The notes under the pieces are model-generated. The model was not told the origin of the DNA, searched no databases, and was given only the letters and a program-made list of their open reading frames with translations. Shown piece by piece: positions 25,631 through 34,712 of a stretch of 64,000 bases of DNA (position 1 is the first letter of the stretch; each line of letters starts with the position of its first letter). The translations under genes were made by a program, and so were the position numbers. This DNA comes from Skermanella aerolata KACC 11604. GTDB lineage: Bacteria > Pseudomonadota > Alphaproteobacteria > Azospirillales > Azospirillaceae. The DNA lies in contig NZ_AVFK01000027.1 in NCBI RefSeq assembly GCF_000936425.1, positions 1 through 64,000 of the forward strand, written 5' to 3'.

Positions 25631-28250
25631 GTCCGATCAGCTCCTTCAGTTCGGGGATGCAGGACCCGCAATTGGTGCCGGCTTTTGATGCCGCGCCGAT
25701 CTGCTCGGCGGAGGTCAGGCCGCCGTCGCAGATCGCGGCGGCGATGCGGTTGAGGCCGATGTTGAAGCAGGAACAGACGGTGCGGCCCTCGTCCGGGGCA
25801 TCGGCGGGCGCCCTTCCGCTCAGCAGGCCGGTGCGCGACTTGGCGTCCATCTCAGGGGCGGCGAACAGGCTGACCAGCCATGCCCGGCTGGGGAGCGGCT
25901 GATCGGTGCTGACGAACAGGCAGGCTTCCAGCCGGTCGCCGTCGAGCCGTGCCCAGCGGTGGATGCCGCGCCGCTTGTCGTGATAGTCGATGCCGTGAAC
26001 CGGGGGCAGCAGCGCTTCGGCCCAGGCGGCGAGGTCGCCGGGCAGTGCAGTGCCGGCAAGCATCAGGACGGTGCAGCCTGCGGCGGCGCTGCGCGTCCAG
26101 TATTCCGCTGACGGCGGCGGCGCCACTTCGCCGCGCGTGATCAGGAAGGCGGTCCAGGCCGGCTTGAACGGCGTCAGGCTGGCGGGCGTGTGCTTCAGCT
26201 CCGGCTGGCCGGAGATCGCATCAGTGACCGGCGCCGTCAGCGCATTGATGCCGCCGTTGCCGGAGAAGTGGCGGTTCCAGTGCATCGGCGCGAAAAGCTG
26301 GCCCTGGGGCTGGTCGCGGGTGACGCGGATGCGCAGCGTGGCGTCGCCCTGGGCGGAGCGCAAGACCGCCAGATCGTCGTCGGTCAGGTTCAGCGTGGCC
26401 GCGTCTGCTGGATTGAGTGCTACGAACGGTTCCGCGATGTGGCTGGACAGGCGCGGCACGAGGCCGGTGCGGGTCATCGTGTGCCACTGGTCGCGGATGC
26501 GGCCAGTGTTCAGGATGAAGGGGTATTCGGCACTGGCCGACATGGCGGGGGTCGCTGCCTGGACCGTGACGAAGCGGGCACGGGCGTCCGGCGTGGGGAA
26601 CCCGCCTTCGGCGAACAGGCGAGCGGTGCCACCGGATGATTTCCGGGCCGGCCACTGCGTCGGCGGCAGCGTGTCGTAGTCCACGCCGGTCAGCGCGCCG
26701 ATGTCGAAGGCGCGGCTGCCGTCGTTCTCGAAGGCGGACAAGGCGGCGTGCTCGGCGAAGATATCGGCCGGGGATTGGTAGGCGAAGGCATCGCTCCAGC
26801 CCATGCGGGCGGCGACTTGGGAGATGATCCACCAATCGGGCTTGGCCTCTCCTGGGTTGGGCAGGAAGCCGCGCTGGCGCGAAATCCGCCGTTCCGAGTT
26901 GGTGACGGTGCCGTCCTTCTCGCCCCAGCCTGCCGCTGGGAGAAGCACGTCGGCATAGGCGGTCGTGTCGGTGTCGCCGACACAGTCGGATACGACGACG
27001 AAGGGGCAGGATGCCAAGGCCCGGTTGACCCTGTCCGCGTCAGGCAGGCTGACGGCGGGATTGGTCGCCATCACCCACAGCGCCTTGATCTTGCCGGCCT
27101 CGATCGCCTGGAACAGATCGACGGCCTTCAGGCCTTCGCGCTGCGCCATGCGCGGGGCTTGCCAGAAACGGCCAACGCGGTCGATGTCGTCGGGAGTAAA
27201 GCCCATATGGGCCGCAAGCTGGTTGGCCAGCCCGCCGACTTCGCGTCCGCCCATGGCGTTGGGCTGGCCGGTGACCGAGAACGGCCCCATGCCGGATTTG
27301 CCGATCCTGCCGGTGGCAAGGTGGCAGTTGACGATAGCGTTGACCTTGTCGGTGCCGCGCGACGACTGGTTGACGCCCTGTGAATAGACGGTGACCGTCT
27401 TCGAATTGCCGGTGAAAAGGTTATAAAATTCCTGGATCTCGCCCAACGTCAGACCGCAGCCCAATGCCACCGCATCCATGTCGCAGGCATCGTCGCCGGC
27501 TGACAGGAAGGCTTCCGCGAAACCATTGGTGCAGGTCGCGATGAAGTCCTGGTCCATGGCGCCGGCGCGGCCCAGATGGGCCAGCAACCCGTTAAACAGC
27601 AGGACGTCGCTGCCGGGGCGGATCGCCAGATGCAGGTCGGCGGCGTCGCAGGTCGCCGTGCGGCGCGGATCGATCACGACGATGCGGGTGCCGCGCTCGG
27701 ACTTGGCGCGGATGAGGCGCTGGTAGAGGACGGGATGGCACCATGCGAGGTTGCTGCCGACCAGCACGACCAGATCGGCAAGCTCCAGGTCCTCGTAGTT
27801 GCCGGGCACCACGTCGCCGCCGAAGGCGCGGCGGTGGCCGGCGACGCTGGACGCCATGCACAGGCGGGAATTGGTGTCGATGTTGGCGCTGCCGATGAAG
27901 CCTTTCATCAGCTTGTTGGCGACGTAGTAGTCTTCGGTCAGCAATTGGCCGGAGACGTAGAAGGCGACCGCTTGCGCGCCGTGCTCGGCGATCACGTCGC
28001 TGAAGCGGTCGGCTACCGTGGCGAGCGCTTCGTCCCAGGAGGCTTGGCGGCCGTCCACGACGGGGTGGAGCAGACGGCCGTCCAGCCCCAGGGTTTCGCC
28101 CAGGGCACTGCCCTTGGAGCAGAGCCGGCCGGCATTGGCCGGGTGCTCCTTATCGCCCGAAATGGCCCAGCCGCCCGCACCGTCGGATGAAGCGACCACG
28201 CCGCAGCCGACGCCGCAATAAGGGCATGTGGTGCGGACGGCGGCGGTCAT
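25605..28250 (-). CDS. nasA: Assimilatory nitrate reductase, catalytic subunit
   Basis: 881 residues. It reduces nitrate to nitrite in the cytoplasm. The N terminus has the [4Fe-4S] site CPYCGVGCGV with a further Cys near residue 43 (RLCSKG). Then follow the molybdopterin oxidoreductase domain and the C-terminal molydopterin dinucleotide-binding domain (around 560-690). An extra C-terminal BFD-like [2Fe-2S] domain is present (VCSCFNIG ... GTNCGSCIPELKELI, about 820-875), as in Klebsiella-type NasA. There is no Tat signal. ATG overlaps the nirD stop (ATGA at 28247-28250). Confidence 0.96.
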   Translation of the reverse strand: MTAAVRTTCPYCGVGCGVVASSDGAGGWAISGDKEHPANAGRLCSKGSALGETLGLDGRLLHPVVDGRQASWDEALATVADRFSDVIAEHGAQAVAFYVSGQLLTEDYYVANKLMKGFIGSANIDTNSRLCMASSVAGHRRAFGGDVVPGNYEDLELADLVVLVGSNLAWCHPVLYQRLIRAKSERGTRIVVIDPRRTATCDAADLHLAIRPGSDVLLFNGLLAHLGRAGAMDQDFIATCTNGFAEAFLSAGDDACDMDAVALGCGLTLGEIQEFYNLFTGNSKTVTVYSQGVNQSSRGTDKVNAIVNCHLATGRIGKSGMGPFSVTGQPNAMGGREVGGLANQLAAHMGFTPDDIDRVGRFWQAPRMAQREGLKAVDLFQAIEAGKIKALWVMATNPAVSLPDADRVNRALASCPFVVVSDCVGDTDTTAYADVLLPAAGWGEKDGTVTNSERRISRQRGFLPNPGEAKPDWWIISQVAARMGWSDAFAYQSPADIFAEHAALSAFENDGSRAFDIGALTGVDYDTLPPTQWPARKSSGGTARLFAEGGFPTPDARARFVTVQAATPAMSASAEYPFILNTGRIRDQWHTMTRTGLVPRLSSHIAEPFVALNPADAATLNLTDDDLAVLRSAQGDATLRIRVTRDQPQGQLFAPMHWNRHFSGNGGINALTAPVTDAISGQPELKHTPASLTPFKPAWTAFLITRGEVAPPPSAEYWTRSAAAGCTVLMLAGTALPGDLAAWAEALLPPVHGIDYHDKRRGIHRWARLDGDRLEACLFVSTDQPLPSRAWLVSLFAAPEMDAKSRTGLLSGRAPADAPDEGRTVCSCFNIGLNRIAAAICDGGLTSAEQIGAASKAGTNCGSCIPELKELIGHVRCGQAA

Positions 28251-28624
28251 ACGGCGCTCACGGGCAGGCGGAGGCCGAGACGGATCGACCCGTCTTCGAC
28301 CTGGACCGGGAAAGTGCCGGTGCAGCCGGTGTCCGGACCGGTCGCCCCGCCCGACGCCAGATCGATCACCCAGTTGTGCAGCGGGCAGGTGACGCGGGCG
28401 CCGTGGACGATGCCTTCGGACAAGGGGCCGCCCAAGTGGGGGCAGCGGTTGCGGATCGCGAAGACTTCGTCCTCGGCTGTCCGGAAGATGGCGATGTCGC
28501 CGTGCGGCGACTGGACCACGCGGGCGCCGGCGGGCGGGATATCGGAGACGCGGCCGACTTCGATCCAGGCAAGCTCAGCCGTGACGAGGGCGGTATCGGG
28601 AAGGTTCGAGGTGATGCCGTCCAT
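28247..28624 (-). CDS. nirD: Nitrite reductase small subunit, Rieske type
   Basis: 125 residues with a Rieske-like domain: NRCPHLGGPLSEG and CPLHNWVIDL, i.e. C-x-H and C-x2-H ligands are present. It partners with NirB in NADH-dependent nitrite reduction to ammonium. It begins 6 bases after nirB and overlaps nasA by 4 bases, so nirB-nirD-nasA are tightly coupled. Family size is about 110 residues; the slightly longer N terminus is probably real as no internal start has a better ribosome site. Confidence 0.94.
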   Translation of the reverse strand: MDGITSNLPDTALVTAELAWIEVGRVSDIPPAGARVVQSPHGDIAIFRTAEDEVFAIRNRCPHLGGPLSEGIVHGARVTCPLHNWVIDLASGGATGPDTGCTGTFPVQVEDGSIRLGLRLPVSAV

Positions 28625-28630
28625 CGTGTT

Positions 28631-31111
28631 TTATCCCACCTTTGCGAGCGGCGCGAATTCATGGGCGTCCACGCCCTTGGAGGCGCGTTCGTCCCACGGA
28701 TCGACCTGCGAGAAGACTTGCGAGAACTTGAAGCGGGCATGGAGCGCCTTGCGGCCCTCGTGGTCTGCCACGACGCGCTGCTTGACGTAGTCCAGGCCGA
28801 CGCGCTCGACCCAGGGTGCCGTGCGGTCGAGATAGCGGGCTTCTTCGCGGTAGAGCTGGATGAAGGCGCCGCAGTATTCCATCACCTCGTCCTCGGTTTC
28901 GACCTTGGTGAGGAAGTCGCATTCGCGGACCTTCATGCCGCCGTTGCCGCCGATATAAAGCTCCCAGCCGCTGTCCACCGCGACGACGCCGAAGTCCTTG
29001 ATGGTCGCTTCGGCGCAATTGCGCGGGCAGCCGGAAACGGCCAGCTTGACCTTGTGCGGCGTCCAGGTTCCCCAGGTCATCTGTTCCAGCTTGACGCCCA
29101 TGCCGGTCGAATCCTGCGTGCCGAACCGGCACCATTCCGACCCGACGCAGGTCTTGACCGTGCGCAGGCCCTTGGCATAGGCGTGGCCGGAGACCATGCC
29201 CGCCGCATTAAGGTCGCCCCAGACCGCCGGAAGGTCCTCTTTCTTCACACCGAACAGGTCGATGCGCTGGCCGCCGGTGACCTTGACGGTCGGGATGTTG
29301 AACTTGTCCACCACGTCGGCGATGGCGCGCAGTTCCTTGGACGACGTCAGGCCGCCCCACATGCGCGGCACGACCGAGTAAGTGCCGTCCTTCTGGATGT
29401 TGGCGTGGACGCGCTCGTTGACGAAGCGGGACTGGTAGTCGTCCTTGTACTCGTCCGGCCAAGCGGCCAGCAGGTAGTAGTTGAGGGCGGGGCGGCAGGA
29501 GTGGCAACCGTTCGGCGTCTTCCATTCCAGCGCCTGCATGACGGCGGGGATGCTCTTCAGTTCGCCCGCTACGATCAGGCGGCGGACGTCGTCATGCGGA
29601 TGGTGCGTGCATTTGCACATCGGCTTGGCGGCTGCGGCGGCCTGGTAGTCGTCGCCGAGCGACAGTTCCAGAAGCTGTTCGACCAGTCCGGTGCAGGACC
29701 CGCACGATGCCGACGCCTTGGTGTGGGCACGGACGTCGTCCAGGCTGGTCAGGCCTTTTTCGGCGATTGCCTTGGTGATCGTGCCCTTGCACACGCCGTT
29801 GCAGCCGCAGATCTCGGCACTGTCCGAGAGGGCGGCAACGGCGGCCTTAGGGTTTGCCGAGGCTCCTCCCCCGAAGCCCTGGCCGAAGATCAGCGTGTCG
29901 CGGAGGGATGCTATGTTCTCGGCCTCGCGGAGCATCTGGAAGTACCAGGCGCCGTCCTTGGTGTCGCCGTAGAGAACGGCGCCCGCGATGCGGTCTTCCT
30001 TGACGATGATGCGCTTGTAGACGCCCCGCGCGGCATCGCGGAAGACGATGTCTTCGCAGTCCTTGCCGCCGCTGAAGTCGCCGGCGGAGAACACGTCGAT
30101 GCCGGTGACCTTGAGTTTGGTGCTGGTGACCGAGCCGGTATAGGCCGCGTCGAACTTGCCGGTGAGCTGGTCGGCGCAGACGCGCGCCATGTCCCACAAG
30201 GGCGCCACGAGGCCGTATGTCGCTCCGCGATGCTGGACGCATTCGCCGACCGCCAGGATTGCGGGGTCCGACGTGACCATGTGGTCGTCCACGACGATGC
30301 CGCGCTCGACGGTGAGGCCGGCCGACTTGGCGAGGCCAGTGCCGGGGCGGATGCCGACGGCCATCACGACGAGGTCGGCGGGGATTTCACGCCCGTCTTC
30401 CAGCAGGACGCCGGTGACGTGGCTTTCGCCCAAAATCGCCTTGGTGTTGGCGCGGGTGATGACGCTGATGCCTCGGGTCTCAAGCTCGCTCTGGAGCAGG
30501 AAACCGGCGGCTTCGTCGAGCTGCCGTTCCATGACGGTGCCCATCAGGTGGATCACGGTCACGGTCATGCCGTTGACGGCCAGCCCGTTGGCCGCTTCCA
30601 ATCCGAGCAGGCCGGCGCCGATCACGACGGCGTGCTTACCGCCGTCGGCGGCCTTCTTCAGCATCGCTTCCACGTCGAACATGTCGCGGAAGGTCACGAC
30701 GCCGGGCAAGTCGCGGCCAGGGACGGGGATGATGAAGGGGTCGGAACCGGTCGCCAACAGCAACCGGTCGTATTCGACGGTGCGGCCTGACAGGGAGGTC
30801 ACCGTGCGGGTCTCGCGGTCGATTGTCTCGACCTTCTCGCCGGTGAACAGGGTGATGTTGTTGTTCTCGTACCAGGAGCGGTCGTTGAGGACGATCTGGT
30901 CGAAGGTCTTCTCGCCGGCCAGGACGGGAGACAGCATGATCCGGTTATAGTTCACGTGCGGCTCGGCGCCGAACACGGTGATGTCGTAGCGGCTGGGATC
31001 GCGTTGAAGCAGTTCCTCGACCGTGCGGATGCCGGCCATGCCGTTGCCGACGACGACTAGGCGTTCTTTGATCCGCCCAGAAACTTCGTGGGTCTTTGCC
31101 ATCATGTTCAT
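28631..31111 (-). CDS. nirB: NADH-dependent nitrite reductase large subunit
   Basis: 826 residues from ATG 31111, chosen because GGAGAA lies 7 bases upstream; a further start at 31144 is unlikely. Order of domains: FAD/NAD pyridine nucleotide-disulphide oxidoreductase (about 15-310, LVVVGNGMAGIRTVEELL), two BFD-like [2Fe-2S] regions (CGCNGVCKG, then CGSCTG near 430-480), and a nitrite/sulphite reductase domain with the siroheme-[4Fe-4S] cysteines in VGSEWCRFG and SGCPRNCAEA. It makes a six-electron reduction of nitrite to ammonium. Siroheme comes through CobA of the same operon. Confidence 0.96.
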   Translation of the reverse strand: MNMMAKTHEVSGRIKERLVVVGNGMAGIRTVEELLQRDPSRYDITVFGAEPHVNYNRIMLSPVLAGEKTFDQIVLNDRSWYENNNITLFTGEKVETIDRETRTVTSLSGRTVEYDRLLLATGSDPFIIPVPGRDLPGVVTFRDMFDVEAMLKKAADGGKHAVVIGAGLLGLEAANGLAVNGMTVTVIHLMGTVMERQLDEAAGFLLQSELETRGISVITRANTKAILGESHVTGVLLEDGREIPADLVVMAVGIRPGTGLAKSAGLTVERGIVVDDHMVTSDPAILAVGECVQHRGATYGLVAPLWDMARVCADQLTGKFDAAYTGSVTSTKLKVTGIDVFSAGDFSGGKDCEDIVFRDAARGVYKRIIVKEDRIAGAVLYGDTKDGAWYFQMLREAENIASLRDTLIFGQGFGGGASANPKAAVAALSDSAEICGCNGVCKGTITKAIAEKGLTSLDDVRAHTKASASCGSCTGLVEQLLELSLGDDYQAAAAAKPMCKCTHHPHDDVRRLIVAGELKSIPAVMQALEWKTPNGCHSCRPALNYYLLAAWPDEYKDDYQSRFVNERVHANIQKDGTYSVVPRMWGGLTSSKELRAIADVVDKFNIPTVKVTGGQRIDLFGVKKEDLPAVWGDLNAAGMVSGHAYAKGLRTVKTCVGSEWCRFGTQDSTGMGVKLEQMTWGTWTPHKVKLAVSGCPRNCAEATIKDFGVVAVDSGWELYIGGNGGMKVRECDFLTKVETEDEVMEYCGAFIQLYREEARYLDRTAPWVERVGLDYVKQRVVADHEGRKALHARFKFSQVFSQVDPWDERASKGVDAHEFAPLAKVG

Positions 31112-31127
31112 TGCTGGATTCTCCGGC

Positions 31128-31928
31128 TCAGGCGGCGTCTGCATCGGCGGGGCGATGCCGGGCGTAGAGGAAGCGCAGCACTTCGCCGCGACAGTGGGCG
31201 TAGGTCGCGTCGTCGGCCAGATCGAGGCGCTTGCGCGGACGCTCCAGGGGAATGTCGAGGATTTCGCCGATCGTGGCGGCGGGACCGTTGGTCATCATGA
31301 CGATGCGGTCGGACAGCAGCACCGCCTCGTCCACGTCATGGGTGATCATGATGACGGTGTTGTGCAGCGTGTTCTGGATCTGCATCAGCGCGTCCTGAAG
31401 ACGGGCGCGGTTGAGGGCGTCCAAGGCTCCGAACGGCTCGTCCATCAGCAGCACCTTCGGCTCCATGGCGAGGGCGCGGGCGATGCCGACGCGCTGCTTC
31501 ATGCCGCCGGAAATCTCGGACGGGTGCTTGGCGATGGCATGTGACATGCCGACGAGGTTCAGGTTGTGCAGCGTCCACTCGTCGCGTTCGGTGTCGGTGC
31601 GGGTCTTGCCGAACACCTTGTCCACCGCGAGGCGGACGTTCTGGTAGACGGTCAGCCAGGGCAGCAAGGAGTGGTTCTGGAAGACGACGGCGCGGTCGGG
31701 TCCGGGGGCATCGACCAGCTTGCTCTCCAGGAAGACGCCGCCAAGGGTCGGTTTCAGCAAACCGGCGACGATGTTGAGCAAGGTGGACTTGCCGCAGCCG
31801 GAATGGCCGATGATGCTGACGAACTCGCCCTTCTGGATCTTGAGATCGACGCCGACCAGGGCCGGGGTGGGGGATTTGCGGGGATTGAAGGTGATGCCGA
31901 CACCCTCGATGCTGAGATAAGCGCCCAT
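31128..31928 (-). CDS. nrtD: Nitrate ABC transporter, ATP-binding protein
   Basis: 266 residues. Walker A GHSGCGKSTLLN (about 41-52), ABC signature SGGMKQRVGIARAL, Walker B KVLLMDEPFGALD and the switch His in MITHDVDEAV are all intact. It belongs to the nitrate/sulphonate/taurine importer group. With NrtA and NrtB from the same operon it forms a nitrate/nitrite importer. Only one ATPase gene is present, without the NrtC-type fusion to a binding domain seen in cyanobacteria, so the subunit probably works as a homodimer. Confidence 0.93.
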   Translation of the reverse strand: MGAYLSIEGVGITFNPRKSPTPALVGVDLKIQKGEFVSIIGHSGCGKSTLLNIVAGLLKPTLGGVFLESKLVDAPGPDRAVVFQNHSLLPWLTVYQNVRLAVDKVFGKTRTDTERDEWTLHNLNLVGMSHAIAKHPSEISGGMKQRVGIARALAMEPKVLLMDEPFGALDALNRARLQDALMQIQNTLHNTVIMITHDVDEAVLLSDRIVMMTNGPAATIGEILDIPLERPRKRLDLADDATYAHCRGEVLRFLYARHRPADADAA

Positions 31929-31958
31929 TTTGCAGGTTCCTTCCGTCAGCGTTGCGGG

Positions 31959-32837
31959 TCAGCGGTGGGTGTAGTCGAAGCGGCGCTGGATCAGGTTCAT
32001 GCCGGTATCCAGCAGGATGCCGACGACCCCGATCACGACGATGGCGACGATGATGCTCGGCACGTTCAGGTTGTTCCATTCGTCCCAGACGAAGAAGCCG
32101 ATGCCGATGCCGCCGGTCAGCATTTCCGCCGCCACGATGACCATCCAGGCGATGCCCAGCGACAGGCGCATGCCGGTCAGGACGTAGGGCAGGGTGGCGG
32201 GAAGCAGGATGTGGCGGACCATCTCGATCCGGTTGAGCCGGAGGACGGCCGCGACGTTGCGGTAGTCCTTGGGGATCGCCTCGACACCCGATGCGGTGTT
32301 GAGGATCATCGGCCAGATGCTGGTGATGAAGATGACGAAGATCGCGGAGGGATCGACGGCGCGGAACAGCAGCAGGCCGATCGGCAGCCAGGCCAGCGGG
32401 CTGACCGGGCGGAGGATCTGGATCAGCGGCGCCCAGCCCCGGCGGAACACGGCGCTGGAGCCCATCAGGAAGCCGACCGGAACGCCGACGATGGCCGCCA
32501 GGACGAAGCCCGCCGTGACGCGGCCAAGAGAATAGAGCACCTGCCAGAACAGGCCCATGTCATTGGGGCCGTTGCTGTAGAACGGATTGGACAGCAGCTC
32601 CACGCCGCGCGCCCAGGTCTCGCCGATGCCGGGGAAGCCGGTGGCGACATGGTTGGCGATAACGTGCCAGACCAGCAGGACGATCAGGAAGGTAATGGCC
32701 GGCAGGACGATGTCGGGCAGCACTTCGGCGGCGCGTTCGCGAAGGCGGGCGAGACGGGGGGACGGGGGCGTGGGGAGAGTGGACTGAAGGTTGGGCGCGG
32801 ACGTGGCTGTGGGTTCGTCCACCGGGACGCTGGTCAT
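31959..32837 (-). CDS. nrtB: Nitrate ABC transporter, permease
   Basis: 292 residues. Binding-protein-dependent transport inner membrane component with about six spans: ITFLIVLLVWHVIANHV, VLYSLGRVTAGFVLAAIVGVP, PLAWLPIGLLLFRA, IFVIFITSIWPMILNTASG and IIVAIVVIGVVGILLDTGM. The cytoplasmic EAA-type loop is in RLNRIEMVRHILLPATLPYVLTG. The N-terminal 30 residues are Pro/Ser-rich and cytosolic. It lies 37 bases after nrtA and 30 before nrtD. Confidence 0.94.
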   Translation of the reverse strand: MTSVPVDEPTATSAPNLQSTLPTPPSPRLARLRERAAEVLPDIVLPAITFLIVLLVWHVIANHVATGFPGIGETWARGVELLSNPFYSNGPNDMGLFWQVLYSLGRVTAGFVLAAIVGVPVGFLMGSSAVFRRGWAPLIQILRPVSPLAWLPIGLLLFRAVDPSAIFVIFITSIWPMILNTASGVEAIPKDYRNVAAVLRLNRIEMVRHILLPATLPYVLTGMRLSLGIAWMVIVAAEMLTGGIGIGFFVWDEWNNLNVPSIIVAIVVIGVVGILLDTGMNLIQRRFDYTHR

Positions 32838-32874
32838 TTCAGGCTATCCTTGATTTGAGTTGCGGGTGGACGAT

Positions 32875-34305
32875 TCAGACGTTGGCTTCAGCCAGCGCCG
32901 CCATGTCGATCTTGAGTTTGGAAACCTCGAAGCCGCGCAGGTAGTCCATCGGCTTGGCCGGGTCGAAGGTGCGGCCGTCCAAGAAGCGGTCGGGTCCCAT
33001 CGCGATAGGCTGCGTGGCGTCGGCGAGAGTCCAGGGCTCGGCGCGGGCGCCTTCGGACTTCCAGTCCACGGTCGGGTAGGGAACGCCCAGCTCCTTGGCG
33101 GCATCGCGGTAGATGTCGGTGCGGAAGACCGCTTCGGCCGTCTTGGCGAAGTTGACCGGATTTTCGATCTGGCCCCAGCGCGCCATCTGCGTCAGGTACC
33201 ACACGGCCTGACTGCGCCACGGGAAGTTGGCGGCGTAGCGGTGGAAGACGTTGAAGTCGGGCATCGGCAGCGCCGGTTCCTTCGGCGCGTACTGGAAGGT
33301 GCCGGTCATCGACATCTTGACGACGTCGGCGGGCGCGTTGACGTAGGCCTTCTGCGAGATGATCTCGACCACTTCCATCCGGTTGCCCGGCTCGTCCATC
33401 CAGGCCGCCGTTTCGATCAGGGCGCGGATCAGGGCCTTGTGGGTGTTGGGGTTGCCATCGGCCCATTCCTGGCTGACGCCGAAGACCTTCTCGATCTTGT
33501 TGTTCCAGATGTCGTAGTTGGTGACCAGCGTGCGGCCGATGCCGGCCTGGACGGCGCGGGCATTCCATGGCTCACCGACGCAATAGCCCTGGATGTTGCC
33601 GGCCTGGAGGTTGGCGACCATCTGCGGCGGGGGAATGACGATCAGGCGGATGTCCTCGTCGGGGTCGATGCCGGCGGATGCCATCCAGTAGCGCAGTTCG
33701 TAATTGTGGGTGCTGACCGGGAACACCATGGCGAAGGTCAGCGGCTCATTGCCGGCCTTCTTGTCGGCGTCGATCACCTTCTTGAGGGCGGCGGCGCTGA
33801 TTGGACGCTTCTTCATGGCTTCGGGATCGATCTCCATCATCCGCTCGTAGAGGGCGGTGGAGACGGTGATCGCGTTGCCGTTAAGGTCCATGGCGAAGCC
33901 GGTGACGGTCGCCTGCTTGATGGCCCCGATGCCGAGAGAGGCAGCCAGCGGCATGCCGGCCAGCATATGGGCGCCGTCGAGTGCCCCGATCATCACCTTG
34001 TCGCGGATATTGGCCCAGGACGCTTCCTTCGACAGCGTGACGTCCAGGCTATGCTTCTTGAAGAAGCCTTTCTCGGAGGCGACGACCAGTGGAGCACAGT
34101 CGGTCAGTGGGATGAAGCCCAGGTTCAGCTTCGGCTTCTCGATGCCGTCGGTGCCGGCCGCCCAGGCGCCCGCCGGAGTGACCGCCTTGATCGCGGAGAG
34201 CAATGCTGCGGTGCCGGCGATGGCGGCGCCGGTCTTGAGGATGCCGCGGCGGTCATGGCGGACTGCGGATTTGCTGGAATTGGGCAGTGAGGGAACCTTC
34301 GACAT
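32875..34305 (-). CDS. nrtA: Nitrate/nitrite ABC transporter, substrate-binding protein
   Basis: 476 residues. The N terminus has a Tat signal: HDRRGILKTG followed by a hydrophobic stretch and AGAWA at about residue 50, so the mature protein is exported folded. The body is the NrtA/NasS-like solute-binding fold (LNLGFIPLTDCAPLVVASEKGFFKKH, GIGAIKQATVTGFAMDLNGNAITVS). First gene of the operon. The Tat signal and its place with permease and ATPase argue for the transporter subunit rather than the cytosolic sensor NasS, which has no export signal. Confidence 0.94.
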   Translation of the reverse strand: MSKVPSLPNSSKSAVRHDRRGILKTGAAIAGTAALLSAIKAVTPAGAWAAGTDGIEKPKLNLGFIPLTDCAPLVVASEKGFFKKHSLDVTLSKEASWANIRDKVMIGALDGAHMLAGMPLAASLGIGAIKQATVTGFAMDLNGNAITVSTALYERMMEIDPEAMKKRPISAAALKKVIDADKKAGNEPLTFAMVFPVSTHNYELRYWMASAGIDPDEDIRLIVIPPPQMVANLQAGNIQGYCVGEPWNARAVQAGIGRTLVTNYDIWNNKIEKVFGVSQEWADGNPNTHKALIRALIETAAWMDEPGNRMEVVEIISQKAYVNAPADVVKMSMTGTFQYAPKEPALPMPDFNVFHRYAANFPWRSQAVWYLTQMARWGQIENPVNFAKTAEAVFRTDIYRDAAKELGVPYPTVDWKSEGARAEPWTLADATQPIAMGPDRFLDGRTFDPAKPMDYLRGFEVSKLKIDMAALAEANV

Positions 34306-34334
34306 CGATCACTCCATGTGCCGAATTTCGGCAA

Positions 34335-34397
34335 TAAAAAAGGCGTCTCGGAACATCGGGCGGGCTGTTTGAAGAGCCGCTCGATGTTCCGGACGCC
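34335..34397 (-). terminator. Leader attenuator (intrinsic terminator) upstream of nrtA
   Basis: On the minus strand, GGCGTCCGGAACATCG (from 34397) pairs with CGATGTTCCGAGACGCC (ending 34342) with one bulge, enclosing a small inner hairpin, and is followed by six U and AUU (34341-34333). It lies between the promoter and nrtA and would end transcription before the operon. Its 5' arm overlaps the second ANTAR hairpin, so the two structures exclude each other. Confidence 0.9.
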
Positions 34398-34433
34398 ATT
34401 ATCCGGGGTAGGTCGTTCCGCCGTTGGACCGAC
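34389..34433 (-). promoter_or_regulatory. ANTAR target: two hexaloop hairpins bound by NasT
   Basis: Minus strand P1 (34433-34412) is GTCGGTCC-AACGGC-GGAACGAC, an 8-bp stem with one G-A mismatch. After the linker CTACC, P2 (34406-34389) is CCGGAT-AATGGC-GTCCGG with a closing T-G wobble. Both loops are six bases with A at position 1 and G at position 4, the known signature of ANTAR-protein targets. The 3' part of P2 is also the 5' arm of the terminator, so binding of NasT to P1-P2 should prevent termination. Confidence 0.9.
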
Positions 34434-34492
34434 ACTGTATCTGGTTGCGGCTGGCGCTCCGCCATTGGATCGCCGCACCGCGCTGTTCATTT

Positions 34493-34509
34493 AGCAAACG
34501 TCGTGCCAA
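34493..34509 (-). promoter_or_regulatory. Sigma-54 promoter of the nitrate assimilation operon
   Basis: Minus strand TTGGCACG-ACGT-TTGCT matches the sigma-54 consensus at every core base, with GG and GC separated by exactly 10 bases. The predicted start of transcription is near 34482, giving a leader of about 177 bases that includes both ANTAR hairpins and the terminator. Sigma-54 use implies an NtrC-type activator; I could not find a convincing NtrC dyad upstream. Confidence 0.88.
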
Positions 34510-34712
34510 TCGTTTGCAGATGCGGAAAGCGGCGGAAACGCTTGGGGTGGGTAGATCGGAAGCCGTGAAGGCGATGATGCGGTGCACAATTCATCACCAA
34601 GTAGCGGTCAAAAAGCGGGCATTGCTCAGGAATGTTTAAAAAATGTGCATTCTAAATTCGGTGCTGCTTACTTGAAATCGATGTATTTCAAGGACTTGTA
34701 CAGATTGTCGCA

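Noticed and set aside
28187-30790. An 867-codon plus-strand open frame opposite nirB/nirD
   Set aside because: Antisense shadow of conserved genes; its composition is that of reversed codons and it resembles no protein.
31566-32858. A 430-codon plus-strand frame opposite nrtB/nrtD
   Set aside because: Antisense shadow; Asp/His-rich composition typical of reversed codons.
34571-34660. NtrC-like half sites (GGTGCAC, GTGCA) upstream of the nrtA promoter
   Set aside because: The dyads have the wrong orientation or spacing for the NtrC consensus; only single half sites match.
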